Shown: positions 1 through 10,900 of the stretch, piece after piece
Layout: each line of letters starts with the position of its first letter
Numbering within the stretch: position 1 is the first letter of the stretch
Assembly (NCBI GenBank): GCA_914767715.1
Contig: OU612065.1
Span: forward strand, 28,270,001-28,334,000
From: Membranipora membranacea
Lineage: Eukaryota; Bryozoa; Gymnolaemata; Cheilostomatida; Membraniporidae
Length of the DNA: 64,000 bases
Reading direction: 5' to 3'
Notes under the pieces: generated by a model
Told to the model about the DNA's origin: nothing
Seen by the model: the letters and a program-made list of their open reading frames with translations, nothing else
Databases searched by the model: none
Translations under genes and position numbers: made by a program

Positions 1-93
1 GGGCATGATGACGCCAAACATGACTTATGAGAAAAAATAAGCAATAAACTTGATCTTAATGCATGAATCAGCTACATTGGACTTTTACCTTAC

Positions 94-440
94 CTTTAAA
101 CCTGTCTCTTTTCTTTTTCTGTACTGGCATATGATCGGGTATCTGAGATTGGGAAGCACCATTATTTAAAGCTGCAACTGCTGTTACTGCTAAAGGGTCA
201 GGGAGAGGAACTACTGGATCGGCCTTAGCTTTCTTAGCCTTAGGACCGGCGGGTTTACGTGTGTACGCCCGCTTTACTTTGTCCATAGGAGGCGTGGCAG
301 TGCCCAATGGGGTATAAAACCCAGTCTCTGACTTGGTTAAAACAGGAGGAAAATTATTTACTAGATCAGCAGCTGCCTGTGGTGGAGGAGGTGGCTGTGG
401 CATGAAGGCTGGTTCTGTCGGCACCTCCGGTTTGACATAA
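94..440 (-). CDS. Internal coding exon of an unrecognised basic, proline-rich (probably nuclear) protein; gene runs off the left edge
   Basis: On the minus strand this stretch is open and bounded by a good acceptor (TTATTGTAG, ending at 441) and a good donor (AAAG|GTAAGG, at 93). It enters in phase 2 and encodes about 115 residues. The first part is Pro/Ala-rich (PQPPPPPQAAADLV). The middle has TGFYTPLGTATPP followed by a strongly basic run (KRAYTRKPAGPKAKKAKA). The end is KKKRDRFKG. The two basic clusters look like nuclear localisation signals, so a chromatin or transcription-related protein is plausible, but that is inference. I do not recognise the family. The rest of the gene lies beyond position 1 and possibly upstream, toward the putative 5' exon near 2146. 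Confidence 0.6.
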
Positions 441-2145
441 CTACAATAACAAAGAAGCACAATGGAAGAAAACATTATAAAATAAAGGAAACATGGTGCA
501 TACATTAGTTACTCACAGCCAACTTTCCTATCTCAGATGAGACATGAACGAACATTATAAATAATCCCCAAATTATTGAAGCCGAAAAAAATCATTTCAT
601 ATTTATTTCTAGCATTAGTGTCCATGGTCCCTTGATAGGTTTTTCACAACAAACTGGGAAACTGGGCGCCAGTTTCAGGGAACCCGTGATTTTACTTCAG
701 CAATCATTGGATCATGAATCGGCTAGTTAAGGAGAACAATGTGAAAGAAGTTTGTTTGACTGTCTTTCTGAGTCTCACACTTACTGATTGAACTGTTGCG
801 GTTGGTTATTGAGCTCCACATTTGGGTTAACATGTAAGGTCTGCACTGCAGCGGCCATCCTTAAAACTTCTGCCTGCCTCCTCCACTTTGTTTTGTTATT
901 ATGCCTGGCAGCAAGCAGCAGCACAAAACCGGCAGCTGAAAAGAGTGGAAATCACAATGAGGTGATAGCACAAAACTGTGATACCATGATAAACAACGGA
1001 AACCACATCAGCAGTCCCCTCGGGTTGGTGATAAAAGCCTTGATTGCTGCAACTGCAATTTTTCTTAGCTATCAAAGCACATAGGTAGGAGGTTTGCTAT
1101 TTCATGATAGGGTGGCAAAGGATCTGCTCCATAGACTGACTCGTTTGATAGGTACTGAGTAGTGTTGATTTAGAAACACATACTTTTCTGTAAGCTTCAT
1201 AGGGTTTCACTAACTACCCACATAATTTCATCGTCATGATAATACCTTTGCTCATGACAAGAGAAAAAGTATTGCTGAGAGGGCTCTAGGATCTATACTA
1301 ATAAAATAGAAATGGTGCACACCCGTTAGAGTCAAATAGCGCAGTAGTAGCTGATGACATATTTAAACATAATCCTTCAGAAGACTATTAGGTCCTTGCA
1401 TGGTTTGGTGACAGGCTTGAACAGAATTCTTACATTATGAAGATATATCGGAAGAGAACGTAAGTGTTAATTACTCCCAGATTTGATAGACCTTCATAAA
1501 CATGTCCTTATATTCTTGTTACTGGTAAATGTAGTGTATTATAACACAATGTTCTGTTTGTATGATTGAAAGTAACCTACTAACTACTTTCTGTAGACCG
1601 GGGGACGGAGAGAGGAGGGAGAACGGATCCCGTTCTTCTTCCTGGTCTGGTGTACCTCATCTGAAGATGAAGCATACCTGTAGTGTAGACTTAACTAAGC
1701 TAAGGAGGAAGAGGAGTAATCAAGATGGAAATCTATCTAGCTAGCCTCATATAGACATAGTAGTAGTCAAGTCAGTCATAAATAAGAGTTTTTGAGGCTG
1801 AGATATGAGAGGTATTTAAAAGATTGGAATCACGGAGTTAGAGACTCTAAATCCTCAATTGAATTAACAACAGTTACAACAAAAATACATTGTCTTCAGG
1901 AATTGATCAAGAAACTAATAATAAGTAAAATATAGAACAATAGAATAAATATGTGAAGATGATCAGCAGAGTGAGAGTCAGAGGCACAACAACTTCAGTG
2001 GCTAGCTCCTACTCCCAAGTTATTGAACACATTCTATAAGTTAGGCTAGATTAAGCGAGAGTTCTCTTCCTCAAATTATTCTGAGCAAAGAGACACATAC
2101 ATCCATGACAAAGGCATCAATTTCAGAAATAATCTTAAAACTTAC

Positions 2146-2200
2146 CTAGCTTTGTTCAGTCAGCTGGGATGGCTTGGCATAGATCTATAAGGGGCAGTTG
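2146..2200 (-). other. Putative 5' non-coding exon of the minus-strand gene at 94-440
   Basis: Reading the minus strand, a strong donor (GCTAG|GTAAGTT, exon end at 2146) follows a segment with no useful ORF; its only ATG meets a stop after five codons. It points toward the coding exon at 94-440 and lies back-to-back with UQCC5, so it could be the first, untranslated exon of that gene. The 5' boundary near 2200 is a guess. No sequence evidence directly links the two exons. Confidence 0.3.
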
Positions 2201-2281
2201 TCAATGAATCAAACAACACAATCTGATTGGTCAGATCTTCATCATCGACCAATCATGTTATCGAGTCAAAACGAGTCATTC
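2201..2281. promoter_or_regulatory. Candidate bidirectional promoter with two opposed CCAAT boxes upstream of UQCC5
   Basis: An ATTGG (inverted CCAAT) at 2226-2230 and a direct CCAAT at 2249-2253 lie 23 bp apart, roughly 100-120 bp upstream of the UQCC5 start codon. Paired CCAAT boxes are typical of NF-Y-type promoters of housekeeping genes. The arrangement suits a divergent promoter serving UQCC5 on the plus strand and the minus-strand gene to the left. No TATA box is evident. The assignment rests on position and motif only. Confidence 0.35.
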
Positions 2282-2348
2282 ATGGCTGCCTCCAGTAAAA
2301 GAGTTTTCTGCTTACCATGTTAGTGATGCTGAGACTTTTTGCAAGATT

Positions 2349-3141
2349 ATGAGAAGAATAGGTTTCTTTCAGAACTTTGTTGATGCTTGGCCGGGTAGAA
2401 AACGATTTGGTGTGTACAGATTTCTACCAATATTCTTTGCTATAGGAGCGGTTCTTGAGTTCTCTATGATAAATTGGAGAGTTGGACAAGTAAACTTTTG
2501 TAAGTAAAAAAGAGAAAACAATTCTAAAGTTTATTGGAGAACACAACTCCAGACAGAATATTGCTTGCAACAGGGAGTTTGAGAACACATTTTTATATTT
2601 GTGTTGTTTAAAGCAAGAAGTCCTTGTTTAAAGGCTAACAAGTGAGTCTGGGACTTTTTCTATTGGAATAACCTGAGCCAGGATTCTTTGGCTGTTAGTT
2701 CTCTCAATGTGTTAGGACTTTTTTTATTCATACAAACTTGTGCACTCAGAAGATAATGTATTATATAGTTTCGACAAGCAACCCTTCTCTTGCAAGTTCT
2801 TTGATCGTCGGAACAACAAACGACCACATTTTAAGCAGGTATTGCTTGAAAGACCCTTTCTATGGATTTAGGCCCGACAAAGCTGATGTTGCCAGAATGG
2901 GCTCACTGTTGAATTCTTGAATTCAGATTTTTCCTTATTATAATATAAGACAGTGCTCTGCAGTAATTTTTCAATGTAATAATCCGAAACAGATTTCACC
3001 TTACCAATAACTCTATTTTTAGACACTACATTTCGACGACGTCAAGCTGAAGAACAAGCTAAAACAAATATCGAGCAAAGACTCGCGCACCTCCAGGTTG
3101 AAGAAACTAACTCAAAGAAATCAGAAGCTAGCGCCGAGTGA
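2349..3141 (+). CDS. UQCC5: UQCC5 / SMIM4, complex III assembly microprotein (89 aa, two exons)
   Basis: The coding exons are 2349-2499 and 3023-3141. The intron splits a Tyr codon (T|AC), and its sites are TTTT|GTAAGT and TTTTTAG. The protein has a short N-terminus (MRRIGFFQNFVDAW), then the family hallmark RKRFGVYRFLPIFFAIGAVL, which is one transmembrane helix. It continues into INWRVGQVNFY and a basic/acidic tail (TTFRRRQAEEQ). This matches vertebrate SMIM4 (RFG-YRFLP-FF, then VRVGQ-FY) in order and spacing. SMIM4/UQCC5 is an inner-mitochondrial-membrane protein that helps stabilise newly made cytochrome b during complex III assembly. The start is the first in-frame ATG. Two short upstream ORFs precede it, and the second one's stop overlaps this ATG. 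The UQCC6 start lies 52 nt downstream of the stop. Confidence 0.88.
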
Positions 3142-3193
3142 TAAACCAGCGCAATTCTAGTACTGTGTGGATTAACTAAGATAGTGGACAGTC

Positions 3194-3412
3194 ATGGTGT
3201 TAGCAGCCAGCTTCGCTCAAAAACTGAGATTCAGTTTTGCAGCGTTTCTATCAATGTTTGCCGGATCACAAACTGTCCACCTTATATATAGACCTTTAGA
3301 TGGCCTCGAGGAACAGATTGCTACCAAAGAAAAAGAATTACTTGAGGAAATGGAGGGCGAAGCCAAATTGAGAGTAGGACTCAACACCATAACAAATAGT
3401 GAACAGCAATGA
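3194..3412 (+). CDS. UQCC6: UQCC6 / BRAWNIN-like complex III assembly microprotein (72 aa, single exon)
   Basis: This intronless ORF starts with ATGG. It has an N-terminal hydrophobic helix (about residues 12-25, FSFAAFLSMFAGSQ), then TVHLIYRPLDGLEEQ and a charged helical tail rich in Glu and Lys. It matches BRAWNIN (C12orf73/UQCC6) in the helix ending in -MxAG, the VHxxYRPD-like motif right after the membrane segment, and total length (about 71 aa). BRAWNIN resides in the inner mitochondrial membrane and acts with SMIM4/UQCC5 in cytochrome b and complex III assembly. Here it follows UQCC5 on the same strand with no poly(A) signal between them, which suggests one shared mRNA. A poly(A) signal lies 338 nt downstream. 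The similarity is short, but the motif and neighbour support each other. Confidence 0.82.
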   Translation: MVLAASFAQKLRFSFAAFLSMFAGSQTVHLIYRPLDGLEEQIATKEKELLEEMEGEAKLRVGLNTITNSEQQ

Positions 3413-3749
3413 AATATGGTGATTCAGTTTCCTTACTCCACATGGATTTTTAAACCAAATTTATCAATGAGGTTTAATCATCAACATGATGATGTAATGT
3501 TGCGTGACAACACATCTGCTAAACATTGCGAGAGTGGAAGTTTTTTTTTTGATTTATCAGATAAATATTTATTATTATCATATATGTACAGTTGCAGTGA
3601 GCTTATATTCTGTTCTGTGTCCGTGCCAAAGGCAATGCTTGCCAAGTCAGACTGTCACATCCAATATTAGGTCTAGCTATAGACTTTGTGATCATATAAT
3701 AGTTGAGTGGATAGGTGTGCCACAGTAGCTGGCCAGTAACTTATGATTT

Positions 3750-3755
3750 AATAAA
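3750..3755 (+). terminator. Poly(A) signal AATAAA of the UQCC5-UQCC6 transcript
   Basis: This is the first canonical AATAAA downstream of the UQCC6 stop. None occurs in the 52-nt gap between UQCC5 and UQCC6, so this signal probably ends a transcript carrying both ORFs. Confidence 0.6.
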
Positions 3756-3775
3756 ATTAGTCAATGAGAAGCTTG

Positions 3776-4924
3776 AATGTTGTGGAATGTTCACTTTATA
3801 AGGACTCCATTCAATGTTTGAGGATATATGTGCTCCCACTGCCAAAGAAAATAGTATCTCCCCACTGAGCATAGTCTCGTGCCAGTGATCTCGAGTTTCC
3901 CATTTCATCAGTAAACACTTTGTGAGTTAGGTCTACAAAACACATGATGACAGAACCTTATGCTTCAGATAAAAGTTTTAAGTGTGGTATAAATCATAAC
4001 CATTAGAGTGGATGGTTCAAAGTGATGTATCTGGTGTAGTGTGCTACCCTTACTAGATTACATTAGAAGCGTGAAGAAAGAGTTGAATGAAGCTGAGTGC
4101 TGCTGTGCGAGTTTGTGTCTGATTTGTCTTATCTCCAATGACACAATTATGTGAGGTTGCAAGGAGTTGACTATAGATGTAGTGGAAACAAAGTCTATGT
4201 CAGGGCAGCTTTTCATCAGCATTTATTAGAACTCAAACTGTTCATTTGAATGATGATATATTTTCACCTGCAGAGACTCAATATCGAGTATGTCCGTGAT
4301 GTAGGTCCTCTACACTTCAATATAGTCCTGAACAAGTTTTATCTGCCTTACATGTAAGCATATTCTAATGTTAACCAAAGTAACCTTATATGAGAGCCAG
4401 AGTCTTAGTGAACAAATCACACTATGATCTTAATTGCATCTACAGCAAGGAGCAAAGGAGTACTCCTTGTCTACAGAACAATATTGTCACTGTAGCTTTA
4501 CACTTAACAGAAGAAAAAAGTACACATTGCAAAAATTATGGGAAGAATATGTACACTGCGTATGCTGTACGAAGACAAACCAGATAAGTTTTTCACACAA
4601 GACATAGAATAAAGGATTGATATGGTCAAAAAGTTTTCTTCTCCTTGATGTTGAAAAGAAAACTCCAATAAAGCAAAAGATTTGTTTGAGAAATGAGAAA
4701 TAGGTACGGTGAAACAATAGGGCTATAATGTTGTCTCTTGCTGAACATACTTTTATACAAATACCTGAGATCTAGCCACGAATCTGCAACGGCAACAAGT
4801 TACAACTTGAAAACATTTTTGTTTCTATTTTTCGAAATGACCGGATGATGGTATTATGTATAACTGAATCCTAGCATAATATAATTTATGGAATGTATCT
4901 ATCACAGAAAGGATTCCTTTGGAC
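3776..4924. other. Intergenic region between UQCC6 and the 3' end of the coiled-coil gene; one orphan exon-like segment
   Basis: No gene is visible here. At 4274-4353 on the plus strand, a strong acceptor (TTTTCACCTGCAG) and donor (CAT|GTAAGC) bound an open 80-nt segment encoding RLNIEYVRDVGPLHFNIVLN and a few more residues. I found no partner exon and do not recognise it. The rest appears non-coding and AT-rich. Confidence 0.4.
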
Positions 4925-7900
4925 TTATTGCTTGTAAACCCACCTCTGTGGAGTAGGTTTAGCCATACCCTGATGACCTCCATACATAATATCATCATCA
5001 TCCTCATCCTCACTGTCTATCTGGTTTTCTACAATCAAATGTGCAAATCATCCTATATGGCGTGACCAAAGAAATGTATAATTGTAATGATGTTCAAGTT
5101 TTAACATCAACCAGCTTGTTTATTTGGATCCTCATCTTTAAAATTTTGATCGTAATACACTCACAGGTTTTAGTTTAAAGCGAAAAATCATTTCAGCTTT
5201 TTTACCATGCAGTCATCACAGACTTTGTTGTTAAAGTATATATTTACCTAAGAACTGTCGGTTACTCGCTCTGGATACTGTGTAGGAAGCTAGCGGATCA
5301 GGGGACGCAGCTCTATTTGGTATACCAGGCTGTAACATAAAAAATTAGTGTGGTGATTGTGAACTTATATTGCAATCTGGCGGATATCCCAGTCTGTAGA
5401 TGAGACTTGAATCAAATATTTGAATAGTGTCATCAGGTAGTTCGATTCCAGCTGAATAAATCCTTACAAAGCTTCGCCTTAGGGAGATTAGGATTACAAA
5501 CTTAAAAAGGTAACATCATCCTAATGTACTGATTCGAGGTCACATATATGCAAGACAACTCTGGGTAGGTGCATTACAGGGTGATCAGGAAGGTTAACTT
5601 GGTGACCCAATGAAGTCATTTTGGTGGTACTTCGTCATGTTGATAATATAACACTCACCAAAACAGCACGTCTTCTGGATTGCTTTGGAGGTCCACCCTA
5701 TAATAGAGAACAAAATTACACATTTACAACTCATATTTATTTGATGCCTTGAAAAGGCAATTTTGAGCTTTTCTCATAGGTGATGCCAAAAGTATTCTTC
5801 ATTATTCCTAAGCAAGTACACATGATTGACTGTACGACTTTTATATGTTATGTTTTTAACATACCGTGTAACTTATTGTGGCCTGGTGTAGTGTGGTATG
5901 CTGCTTCTCAAGATGCTGCCTAAGGTAACTTTCATCCTTCAGTGCATACAAACTACAACATCAGTATAGTGAAAATGTGAAAATGTGAAAATATGTTATG
6001 TAAGTGAATAAAGGTGAACACGTGGGTAAGTGAAGATGTGAAAACATCAGAAGGTGAAAATGAGAAAACACCAGTATCAATGTACATGAAAATATCCTAC
6101 TCAGAAACCGTATAATATGGGGTAACCCACAAACTATTGTCCATTTGATGCCGAAAAGCTGCAAGATATATAATCCCAGAGTATTATCGGCAAAACAAAG
6201 CATAGCGTCTGTTTGTTTCTGTGAATCAGCATGTTTAGCGATGATTGTGTCTGATAAAACTAAGTTTCTGTTACAGGCGTCCTATTGTCAACCACTGCTG
6301 GTTGATGATATGGTACTACCAGCAATCCGACAGAGTTTGAGCCATTAAACTAGTATCAAGATTGTGTTGGTTTGCTATTGCACAACCTGACATACCTCGC
6401 TTGAAGTATCATGAATTTCTTCTCCCATGCCTTGTTAACTCTCTCAATCTCTCTTTTCAATCTGAAGAAGACACGTATTTTACATAAAAATAAATTTTCT
6501 GTTGGTTACTTCTTTACGTTACTGTTTTGTTTAAAATCAGGATGGCTCCGTGAGCACATGGTGAAGATTTGCAAAAAGATAATTATTATCAAAAAATCTT
6601 AATTTCCCAACGAAAAGATACCCTGTCAACAGTTAACTGGCTGACAGAAAATTTCAAGAAGGTATATCTGTAAATTCAACATAATAATGTGGCCTCTCAC
6701 TTTTCTACTTGTATTCTCAGCTGTTTCTCGCTCTTAGCTAACTTGGCGTGATCTGTCAGCGGCTCCTCTTTCTCAACTGGCTTTGGCGGAGTCTGAATTT
6801 TCCTAGACTGTTCCTACAATTTAAGATACACCAAAATCTTAGGCGCAAATTCTGTTTTGCCATTGTTGTGAGAATTGATAGCCACTTTAAGAACATGATG
6901 AGAATTGATGTCAAACAACTGATCAAAATCGGTATGATGAAGAGCCAGAAACACAGAATGACATGATTCCCAAACCAACAGTAAAATTTGGGATGGATAC
7001 AATTGCGCATAACCAAAGAAACCATTTACACTTTGTGATTCGTATAACCCCACATCATCCATCATAGTAACGAGCCTAGAATGCCTGGGCCGATTCGACT
7101 GCAACAATCAAATTTGGTTATACTTTCATGCTTGGAAAACTCTTAATTCGCTAAGCACACAGTCCGACCAAAGTAAGCCACAGATGAGATGTCATCACTG
7201 TACTATGATGGTACTCAATTCAGCGGTCAATCACTATGTATGGTTACAACAGGAAGAATGTTTAAACGTTTATGTAAGGAAGAATATTAGATTATGCAAC
7301 AATTTGAAGAGTTGTGAATAAATATCGATAGTAGGGAGGAATTGAGTGACTGAGATACGGATTCGTTTCACTAAAACTGAAAAGTTTGGCTCAAGATAGA
7401 AAGGACGAAGCTGGCAAAGATGGAGTTTCTAGTAACATACGCTTATAGAGCCGCTCGAGTTATAGTTTGACCATTTCATTGCCAGTGATAACTTCTCCGC
7501 CTTCTCCCCAGACAGACCACCCTCTGAACCGCCAGCCATACCACTAGGAAAGTTAACTACCCTCAGGCTCAGTCGCTGCTGACCATCAGGGAGACCTTTC
7601 ATACTCATGTTGTCAGATAGTTTACTGCCCATATTCCCGGCATCCCTACCTCCGCTCATGGTTGGTGCTACTGGCATAGCCCCTCGTTTGCCCATACCTG
7701 CGACCTTCAGGTTACCTTGCGATCGTGCCTCTTGGTTATCTCGTTCTGTATTTTTCATATTAACCAGAGAGCTGATGCCTAGGTGACGTGAAGTTGCCTT
7801 GATGATTTTATCACCTGGCTTTACTACAAAGGCTGCTGGAAGATATGTGTTGATAGTGGGTTGAGGAGGTGTACCATCAACAAGATTGAACATGGTGTCT

Positions 7901-10900
7901 CCCAACTCTTTTTCAGGACATAATGAGACCATGAAATTCATCTGGAAGAGGTTTTTAAAGATTAAGCAATAGAAGAGAAGATTCGAATGCTTAGGAGTTT
8001 GAAGCACAAGGTTTTCATGATATGGTTATGGTACCATAATAGCCATCATTCATTGCTACTGTCATGGTCAGACGAAAAGTGAAAAAGTCCTTTCAATTTC
8101 AGTTTTTTTTGTAAATCTTGGTTAAATCAATATTACCTGCACTTGTTGCCCAAAGCAGATTCCCTTTATCGTCGGTGGTTTCAGATTTTCCTTTCTACGC
8201 TGGATAGACTGAGGTAGACAATGTGAATTAAGATAAGTGCAGATAAGATATTATGCTGATAAAAATATCTTGCGGAAGAGAGAATGTAGAGCAGTTGATT
8301 ATGAATACCTCAGTAGAGGGTGATGAAGGAAAGCATGAAAACATGCATGCAACTACAGGGAGCAACAGGTGAGTTATATGCACAGGGATTCAAGATGTTA
8401 GATCAGCTTAAATATTCTTCTTCATTGGAATGCTCCTAATACAGTGAGTAGCAATAAAGGGACCGAGTGTGCACCATACCTGCCAAAAAAGATTTAAATT
8501 ATAAATCTTCAAAATTTTGTTGGGTCCTGATGGGGTCTTCCCGGAAGAAAAGGAGCAGAGGCGATAAGGGATGGGGGCTCGTGCAAAGAAAGAGAGATTG
8601 AGTTTGGATATCATACTAAGCTCACTGCCTCAACTGCAGACTTAGAGCCTACGGTCGAGGGATAACTTCAAAAATCAATTTTTCAAAAGATTCTTAGAAT
8701 AACAAAGAATTTGTCAGCAACTTCTGAACCTACAAGCTTGTATAATTTTTTGAGCTCTTTAACATGATACATGGTGACCCTGCACTTTTTATTTCTGCTT
8801 TAAAGTACAATAGAATCAGTAGCAGAAGAGCTGTGCTTCCATATGACTAATAACGCTATTATATGACATGAAGAAACATGTGAGCTGCAGGGAGCTAGGA
8901 AAACAATCACATCCGAACATATCTCAGCCAGTAATATGCATCCAATATGCATCTTCACAGTATGTAATGGGAGACATTGATGGATACAATGTGAAAATAT
9001 GGAAGGAATGGACTAAGATTTATAAGTGAAACGCCATGAGGGAAAGGGATGTGTGGGATTACGAATTCCTTCAGTATTACCATGATCTAGTGACCACAGG
9101 GTTCGATGAATGATCATTTTGCAGCATTCTCTATGGTTCAATTTCATCTAGTCTGTTTAATAGCAAGTCACAAAAAATCTTTATAGCCTACCCTCAAAAG
9201 TTGTTTCTCAAGATCTTCCTTCTCTTTGAACAAAGCTCCAATCTTCTGAGCGAAATCGGCTTGCATTTCTCTCATTTTTTGTCCAGTAGCACCTAGTGCC
9301 TGTAAATAGTAAATTAGTCAATATGACCCAGTTCGATAATGGTAATTTGTATTGAGCATTTGCCTGATAGGTTCACTTCAATAAGCTCTATCCCGTTCTA
9401 AGAATTCGAGCACAGAGTTGGGTGTGCTGAATTCGACTGGCTGTACTTTGCGAGTTCAGTGCAGGAAAGAACAGTGGTTATACTGCAAATTTTTATTGCT
9501 GCATATAACTGGAAGAAATGATTATCATGCAGCAGATTTTATCCTATGAAGAGAAGTGATATATCTCATCCACAAATTGATACCATGGGTTACAAATAAA
9601 CGTAATACATCATCATGCACGCTTTCTTCATTGACTAAGAAGAAACGATATAAAATGATGTTGAACAGGGCAACAGAAAGACACATCTACATAAATGAAC
9701 ATTTTTAAACCTCTTCTCTGGCTTTCTTTGCTCGCTCCTCTGCTTCGATCTCCAGATCAGCACGCTGTTTTTCTAGCTGAAATAATTCAATTATATAAGA
9801 ATATGTTAGATTTGCCTTTAAAGGGTTCAAAGATACACAAAGTCCTTTTTCCTTCTCGGTTGACAAGATAGATTGCAGTGTGATAAAACAAACACAAAAT
9901 ACACCGCAATGAATGAATGCAATTGAATAAAAATGGCTCGATCTTCAACAAAGATCATACAGAAAATATGAAAGGGAAGTAACTGCAACTAATCTCACCA
10001 AAGCCCACAAATACCGAATCTCATAAATTCCTTAGGTCCTCATCAACTATAGCCTATGATGTTCTTACTCTATCTGTTAGATATATCCTACTAATACAAA
10101 TCTGACTAAGGGACTGCTGTAACATGCACTACTGATAGCATTCAGAGCTGGGTTTGTTAGGAAGGTACATTGTACTATTTGTCTACAGGGATTGAAATGT
10201 TAATCACACATACAATAGTTCTGGTGCAGAAATACAAGGGACGGGTAGTCTGTCCCTGATTGTTTGGGACTGTTTGATGCACTACACCCATCCCCTGTAC
10301 TTTAGGCCCCAAAACTGACAATAACGTAATCATTACTCACACCACTCTTTCTACGATATGGCTAAAATGATGGAATATTAAAAGTCTGAAAAAATGACAA
10401 ATGACAAGGACTTAGTACACATATTATGTATGCTTTGCTACGAATAAAATATTTCATACCAAAATCTGCAAACCAGTTGACTCAGAACCAATCTGGTGTG
10501 ATCAAAACAAATGGGTTAATTATGATCTCCTTCAACTTTATGAGTAATATCTTGAATAGACTTACCATTATATATTGTCAACAAACCTTGCTAAGCACGC
10601 TTATATACACAAGGACACAATAAATTGATCAACTCAAAACCATGCAATGCCCAAAATTCACAACTGTTAACAATCACTTCCCACTTCCATTTGTAAACTG
10701 CCGTATTATTTATACAATAATTAACAGATCACGGGAAATCACACAGTGCCAGATGTTAGTACCATAGACCCAATAGGGAACCAGAAGCAAAATTATACTT
10801 ACATCCGCAGCCATTTGTTTCTAAACCACAATAGACAAAAATTTTACTGTTGTATTTGGAGTTATGCGCCATATGTGAATGAGGAGAAAACTTCCAATTT

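Noticed and set aside
8-22. 15-bp identity (ATGACGCCAAACATG) between the window start and the fold-back element at 32449-32463
   Set aside because: A 15-mer match is expected a few times by chance within 64 kb, and the similarity does not extend into the flanks.
788-1084. 98-codon open frame on the plus strand with a hydrophobic stretch, resembling a small secreted protein
   Set aside because: It does not begin with ATG, has no splice or poly(A) context, and the opposite strand is equally open. I treat it as chance.
1562-1744. 60-codon frame preceded by CTGTAG, looking like an exon
   Set aside because: There is no donor or partner exon, and the composition does not resemble coding sequence nearby.
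5965-6070. CRISPR-like array
   Set aside because: The repeat is a simple degenerate GTGAAAA tract without spacers, and the DNA is eukaryotic.
7441-7941. Lamin-tail domain in the large exon of the coiled-coil gene (AFVVKPGDKI resembles the lamin-tail strand)
   Set aside because: Only one short segment is similar. The rest is Gly/Ser-rich and the N-terminal part points to the C10orf67 family instead.
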